This document shows, piece after piece, positions 59,890-64,000 of a stretch of 64,000 nt of DNA (the first letter of the stretch is position 1; each line of letters begins with the position of its first letter). The DNA lies in the NCBI GenBank assembly GCA_033032175.1, contig CM065325.1:2570930-2634929 (forward strand), in the 5' to 3' direction. The position numbers were made by a program, and so were the translations under genes. Below the pieces are notes generated by a model. That model saw only the letters and a program-made list of their open reading frames with translations. It searched no databases and was not told where the DNA came from. Source of the DNA: Saturnia japonica. Taxonomy: Eukaryota; Arthropoda; Insecta; Lepidoptera; Saturniidae.

Positions 59890-60440
59890 AGCGTCGACAA
59901 GGCGGAGTGCCTTGCCTGTTGCTTGGAGAACCAGTGCTCTCGGAACAGTGTCATTGCAAATACTGACCGAGTAGAAGGTATTAAAGCCTACGTGGGGGTG
60001 CTGAACACGCTCCCCGCGACAATGTCCCTTCCCCCAGTCACGTCTGAGGAAGTTTGTTCCGTACTCAAAAGCCTTAAGCTTAGAAAGTCACCAGGTCCCG
60101 ACGGAATCAGGAATGAAGTACTCGAACTTCTTCCTGACCACCTCATTGCTCTATTGGTCTGCATCTTCAATGTAGCCATAACTCACTATAATTTCCCAGC
60201 TGTCTGGAAAACGGCCATTGTCATAGGTATTCATAAGCCCGGCAAGAGTGCGTCGCTTCCCTAAAGTTATAGCCCTATCAGTCTTCTCAATACGTTAGGT
60301 AAAATTTACGAGCGGCTCCTTCTGAACCGTCTCAAGTCCGTAATAGAGGAGAAAAACCTCTATCCGCCTGAGCAGTTTGGTTTTCATGCTAGACATTCTT
60401 GCATTCATCAAGTGCACAGACAGCCTCACGGAGCACATTA
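59890..60440 (+). pseudogene. jockey-like RT fragment (unit 1)
   Basis: Frame with KAECLACCLENQCSRN, VTSEEVCSVLKSLKLRKSPG PDGIRNEVLELLP, FPAVWKTAIVIGIHKPGKS, a stop (60262), then YSPISLLNTLGKIYERLLLN and YPPEQFGFHARHSCIHQVHR: RT motifs 0-2 of jockey-type LINEs. Sequence beyond this motif, including the active site, is missing. Confidence 0.85.
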
Positions 60441-60603
60441 CGTTTAACTTTTCCGAGTTAAATAAACCCCGTCGTACACTTGCTGTTGGCGACTAAATTA
60501 TGTATTATTATGTGTCATGTGTTATATATTGTGTGTCTTATATATAAGAATAGTTAGCTAACATTAATGATTGATGATGATGATTGTTCCGACCGATTTC
60601 GGC

Positions 60604-61248
60604 CATGGCGACCACTTCGACTTCTAGTAAGAGAAAAGGCGCTGGTGGGCTCGAAGATGGCTTAAATAGCCAATCTTCGCCGCGAAACTCCGTGCGCATT
60701 GAGGGCATGTGAGTACGCTGTTCACATAATGATATGTTATGGCAGCAGGTGGGCGAGCCTTTACCTGTTCTCGTTTGGTATCAAGGACAGCCTTACGCTG
60801 AACCTCGAACTCGCGTACATGGCTGTTCATTATCCTACGCCATTCCGATCGCTGTGCTGCCAAACGTTCCCAATGAGAAGCTTTTGGACATCCTTCTACC
60901 GGAGAGAGGACCGCCATGATTCCGCTTGCCTTCCTCGAGTTCGGAGTAGAGGATGCGCTTTGACACTCTATCCTCCGCCATGCGAGATACGTGACCGCAC
61001 CACCGAAGTTGTCGCCGCATTAAATAGGCCTCAATGCCACCAACATTGTCTCGTAGCAGAACTTCGGTATTTCGCACTGTATCAGACCATCTGATATTCA
61101 TGATGGTACGGAGGCATTTAAGGTGGAAGCAATCTAGAGTGCGAATGTGGCGGCGGTATACACACCACGTCTCAGAGGAGTATAGGAGGTTTGGCAGTAC
61201 GATTGTCATATAAACAGATATTTTAGTGGCCAACTTCAGGTCATGCAA
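60604..61248 (-). pseudogene. LINE RT C-terminus with zinc finger (unit 1)
   Basis: The minus frame 61248-60835 has [44 protein letters not shown] and [13 protein letters not shown]. After a frame change it runs 60917-60624 through DTKREQVKARPPAAITYHY to a C2H2 finger CPQCARSFAAKIGYLSHLRA H. This is the C-terminus of insect LINEs often misannotated as craniofacial development protein 2-like. It is opposite in orientation to the jockey fragment. Confidence 0.85.
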
Positions 61249-62836
61249 AGATTAAGAATAAGTATAATAGAAATATTAAGGTATTTCATAGTGACAATGC
61301 TACTGAATATAAGAATGCTTTATTTATGAATTATTTAAAATGTAAAGGCATAGATTTTGTCACATCAGCTCCATATACACCTGAACAAAATGGACACGCT
61401 GAACGTGACATGTGTACTATTATTGAAAGTCCTACGCCAATGCTGTGTGCAAAAGACGCCTTTATATTTATGGGCAGAAGCTACTAATTGTGCCGTATAC
61501 ATTCTGAATAGAACACCGACTTAACAAGCTCCTGAAGCCACACCATACCAGTTGTGGACAGGTAACAGAGCTGAAGTTAATCATATACGTGTCTCTGGCT
61601 CAGAAGCCTACATGCATGTTCCTGATCAGTTAAGAAGGAAACTTAATAAAAAATCACAGAAATATATGCTAGTTGGATATCAAGGTAATAACTATAGGTT
61701 AATAGATTTACAGTCAAATAAAATAAAAGCGTCTCGAAATGTTTTATTTTATTAAAGAAATATGCCTGAAATGAGAAAACATATAGCAAAGATAAGTATT
61801 GAAGATATAGAAGAACCGAAAGGTGGAGATGTTATTCCTCCTAAACCTTTAGACTCATCTGAAGTTCAAAAATCTTTCTTTCCGACCGAAGAAACTGAAA
61901 CAGAAAGACCAAAAAGAGGATGTATTAGAAAGTCAAAGGCAAAAAGATAGATTACGTTCAAGAGAGAAAATAAACTTACCAATGCGATATAAAGATTATG
62001 AAGTTAACTTAACTGAAATAAAAGTACCTGAAAATTATGGTGAATCATTAAAAAGCCCTGCAAAGATACAGTGGAAGTTAGCTATACAAGAAGAATTATC
62101 AGCATTAGAAAGCAATAAAACTTTGGAAATGATTTCTGTGTCATCTGGAAAGAAGGCTGTTATTTCCAAACAGGTGTCTAAAATTAAAACAAGTCCAGAT
62201 AACAATTTTCAGTGGTTTAAAGTCAGATTATGTGGAAAAGGTTGTGCAAAAACATATGGAATCGACTATAAAGAAACATTTGCACCTACAGTCAGATTTG
62301 ATTCTGTGCAAGCAAATGAAGTGCAAAAGGGCTATAAGCTGATTTCTTGACGAAACCTTTACCTAAAGATAGATTTAGGAAATTGATTAACATTCTTATG
62401 TTCTGTAAACCATAATAATAATTATTATTATTATTATGATAATGTTATATGCATCTATTTAGGTTGTTTGTTGAGATTTATATTATTGTAATTTGCGAAT
62501 ACACTTTCTTATTTATATGTAGGTACCTATTATAAGAGGTTACTGCTTTTTAGGTTGTAGTGATTTTTATTATTTGTCTCTGTATGTTTTGTAGTTTATT
62601 TGAAGTTGCATTCCAGATAATTGGGAGTGTTAAAGAATATGGTTTGTATCTGGAACGCAACCTTATTGGTAGGTATTGATACTCTTTGATATTTTTATAT
62701 GAAGAAAAAGATAATTGTCAATATGCATTATTCTTAACTCAACAAAATGTGAATCAGATATTATTCTCGTGTGCTTCAACATAAAATAAGTACTTTCAGT
62801 AAAACGAATGTTCTATTTGTTATAATAACCTCTACA
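61246..62836 (+). pseudogene. Copia 3' fragment with LTR (unit 2)
   Basis: Repeats 58056-59646: end of integrase, the RT stub and the LTR at 62628-62836. One coding difference is Gly for Arg in KTYGIDYKETF, where Gly is the residue usual in copia RTs. It has no 5' half and no 5' LTR, so it arose by duplication, not by insertion. Confidence 0.92.
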
Positions 62837-63080
62837 GAACAGAGTTGGTCGCACGTAGTGACTTGGGCTTGCGTACACTGGTTTGCAGCTCGCTGCTCAC
62901 CGTAGTACGTATTCGCCGTGATACCGAGTCTGTGGGTTGACCGGGAGTCGCACCGCGACGAGCTGCACTCTCGTTTGTGCAGTCCGCTCGGTACTGTTAT
63001 CGTTGTGCGTAGCTAATTAATGTTAGGAGCGTACCGTTGCACTGTTAGGTTTCTTTGCGCCCGTTTAACCCGCGTTCGAT

Positions 63081-63631
63081 AGCGTCGACAAGGCGGAGTG
63101 CCTTGCCTGTTGCTTGGAGAACCAGTGCTCTCGGAACAGTGTCATTGCAAATACTGACCGAGTAGAAGGTATTAAAGCCTACGTGGGGGTGCTGAACACG
63201 CTCCCCGCGACAAAGTCCCTTCCCCCAGTCACGTCTGAGGAAGTTTGTTCCGTACTCAAAAGCCTTAAGCTTAGAAAGTCACCAGGTCCCGACGGAATCA
63301 GGAATGAAGTACTCGAACTTCTTCCTGACCACCTCATTGCTCTATTGGTCTGCATCTTCAATGTAGCCATAACTCACTATCATTTCCCAGCTGTCTGGAA
63401 AACGGCCATTGTCATAGGTATTCATAAGCCCGGCAAGAGTGCGTCGCTTCCCTAAAGTTATAGCATTATCAATCTTCTCAATACGTTAGGTAAAATTTAC
63501 GAGCGGCTCCTTCTGAACCGTCTCAAGTCCGTAATAGAGGAGAAAAACCTCTATCCGCCTGAGCAGTTCGGTTTTCATACTAGACATTCTTGCATTCATC
63601 AAGTGCACAGACAGCCTCACGGAGCACATTA
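63081..63631 (+). pseudogene. jockey-like RT fragment (unit 2)
   Basis: Second copy of 59890-60440, with the same stop after KPGKSASLP and two visible substitutions in the frame (ATKSLPP for ATMSLPP; THYHFPAVW for THYNFPAVW). Confidence 0.88.
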
Positions 63632-63794
63632 CGTTTAACTTTTCCGAGTTATATAAACCCCGTCGTACACTTGCTGTTGGCGACTAAATTATGTATTATT
63701 ATGTGTCATGTGTTATATATTGTGTGTCTTATATATAAGAATAGTTAGCTAACATTAATGATTGATGATGATGATTGTTCCGACCGATTTCGGC

Positions 63795-64000
63795 CATGGC
63801 GACCACTTCGACTTCTAGTAAGAGAAAAGGCGCTGGTGGGCTCGAAGATGGCTTAAATAGCCAATCTTCGCCGCGAAACTCCGTGCGCATTGAGGGCATG
63901 TGAGTACGCTGTTCACATAATGATATGTTATGGCAGCAGGTGGGCGAGCCTTTACCTGTTCTCGTTTGGTATCAAGGACAGCCTTACGCTGAACCTCGAA
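63795..64000 (-). pseudogene. LINE C-terminal zinc finger (unit 2, cut by window end)
   Basis: Matches 60604-60809: the tail with the CPQCARSFAAKIGYLSHLRA motif. The remaining part lies outside the window. Confidence 0.85.

Larger units (their letters stand above)
58056..61245. repeat. 3.19-kb tandem block, unit 1
   Basis: Starts inside the copia integrase at CAAAGATTAAGAATAAG and includes the end of that element, its 3' LTR, a jockey-like RT fragment and a LINE 3' fragment on the minus strand. The next unit begins at 61246 with the same CAAAGATTAAGAATAAG. The offset is 3190, becoming 3191 after a one-base insertion in unit 2 near 62890. Confidence 0.97.
61246..64000. repeat. 3.19-kb tandem block, unit 2 (runs off window)
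   Basis: Near-identical to 58056-60809. I counted only about a dozen scattered differences, for example at 61750, 61757, 61781, 61864, 61926, 62082, 62189 and 62259. About 435 bp of the unit would lie beyond the window end. Confidence 0.97.

Noticed and set aside
1..64000. CRISPR arrays, tRNA genes, bacterial operons
   Set aside because: None found. The regular repeats at 781-1420 have no spacers, and a cloverleaf with A and B boxes was not seen. The genes are intron-containing and eukaryotic.

Overview
The window is eukaryotic nuclear DNA from an insect, most likely a moth or butterfly. It is AT-rich, its genes are split by GT-AG introns, and it carries many dispersed repeats of types familiar from Lepidoptera (LINE/SINE tails containing ACCATCAGG, Helitron-like ends, the CTAATATTATAAAGCT family). 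The species assignment is inference. There are no operons, CRISPR arrays or convincing tRNA genes.

Three host genes can be rebuilt exon by exon. (1) Positions 1-3142, plus strand: the last three coding exons of SF3B2, a U2 snRNP splicing factor. Its final exon is duplicated intact about 1 kb downstream. (2) 5949-10902, plus strand: a complete six-exon ETFB, the beta subunit of mitochondrial electron transfer flavoprotein, predicted 253 aa. (3) 45212-13418, minus strand: a complete eleven-exon DCAF10 (WDR32), a WD40 substrate receptor for CUL4-DDB1 ubiquitin ligase, about 629 aa spread over 31.8 kb. ETFB and DCAF10 are convergent. The three genes have unrelated housekeeping roles.

Most of the remainder is mobile DNA, much of it inside DCAF10 introns. 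Going up in coordinate: a hAT element (19602-25460, 8-bp target duplication) with a young copia retrotransposon nested in it (20250-24993, LTRs identical by eye, 5-bp duplication); a Helitron-like element with internal repeats (29843-30747); a 45-bp-arm hairpin (30817-30932); a pogo/Tigger element (32132-34095); two different hAT remnants in opposite orientations (34274-37655); a mariner (38199-39460); and a decayed jockey-like LINE (about 42400-44280).

Upstream of DCAF10, 45.2-64 kb has no recognised host gene. It holds a decayed Tc1/mariner-superfamily transposase, a gypsy element lacking the integrase core, and a second copia (56167-59646) that has lost its reverse transcriptase. LINE pieces follow. 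From 58056 a 3.19-kb block made of copia and LINE pieces is tandemly repeated, and the second copy runs off the window end.

I found no clear new biological system. The points most worth checking are the duplicated SF3B2 terminal exon, the hAT/copia nest with frameshifts despite identical LTRs, the 3.19-kb TE-derived tandem block, and the near-perfect intronic hairpin.
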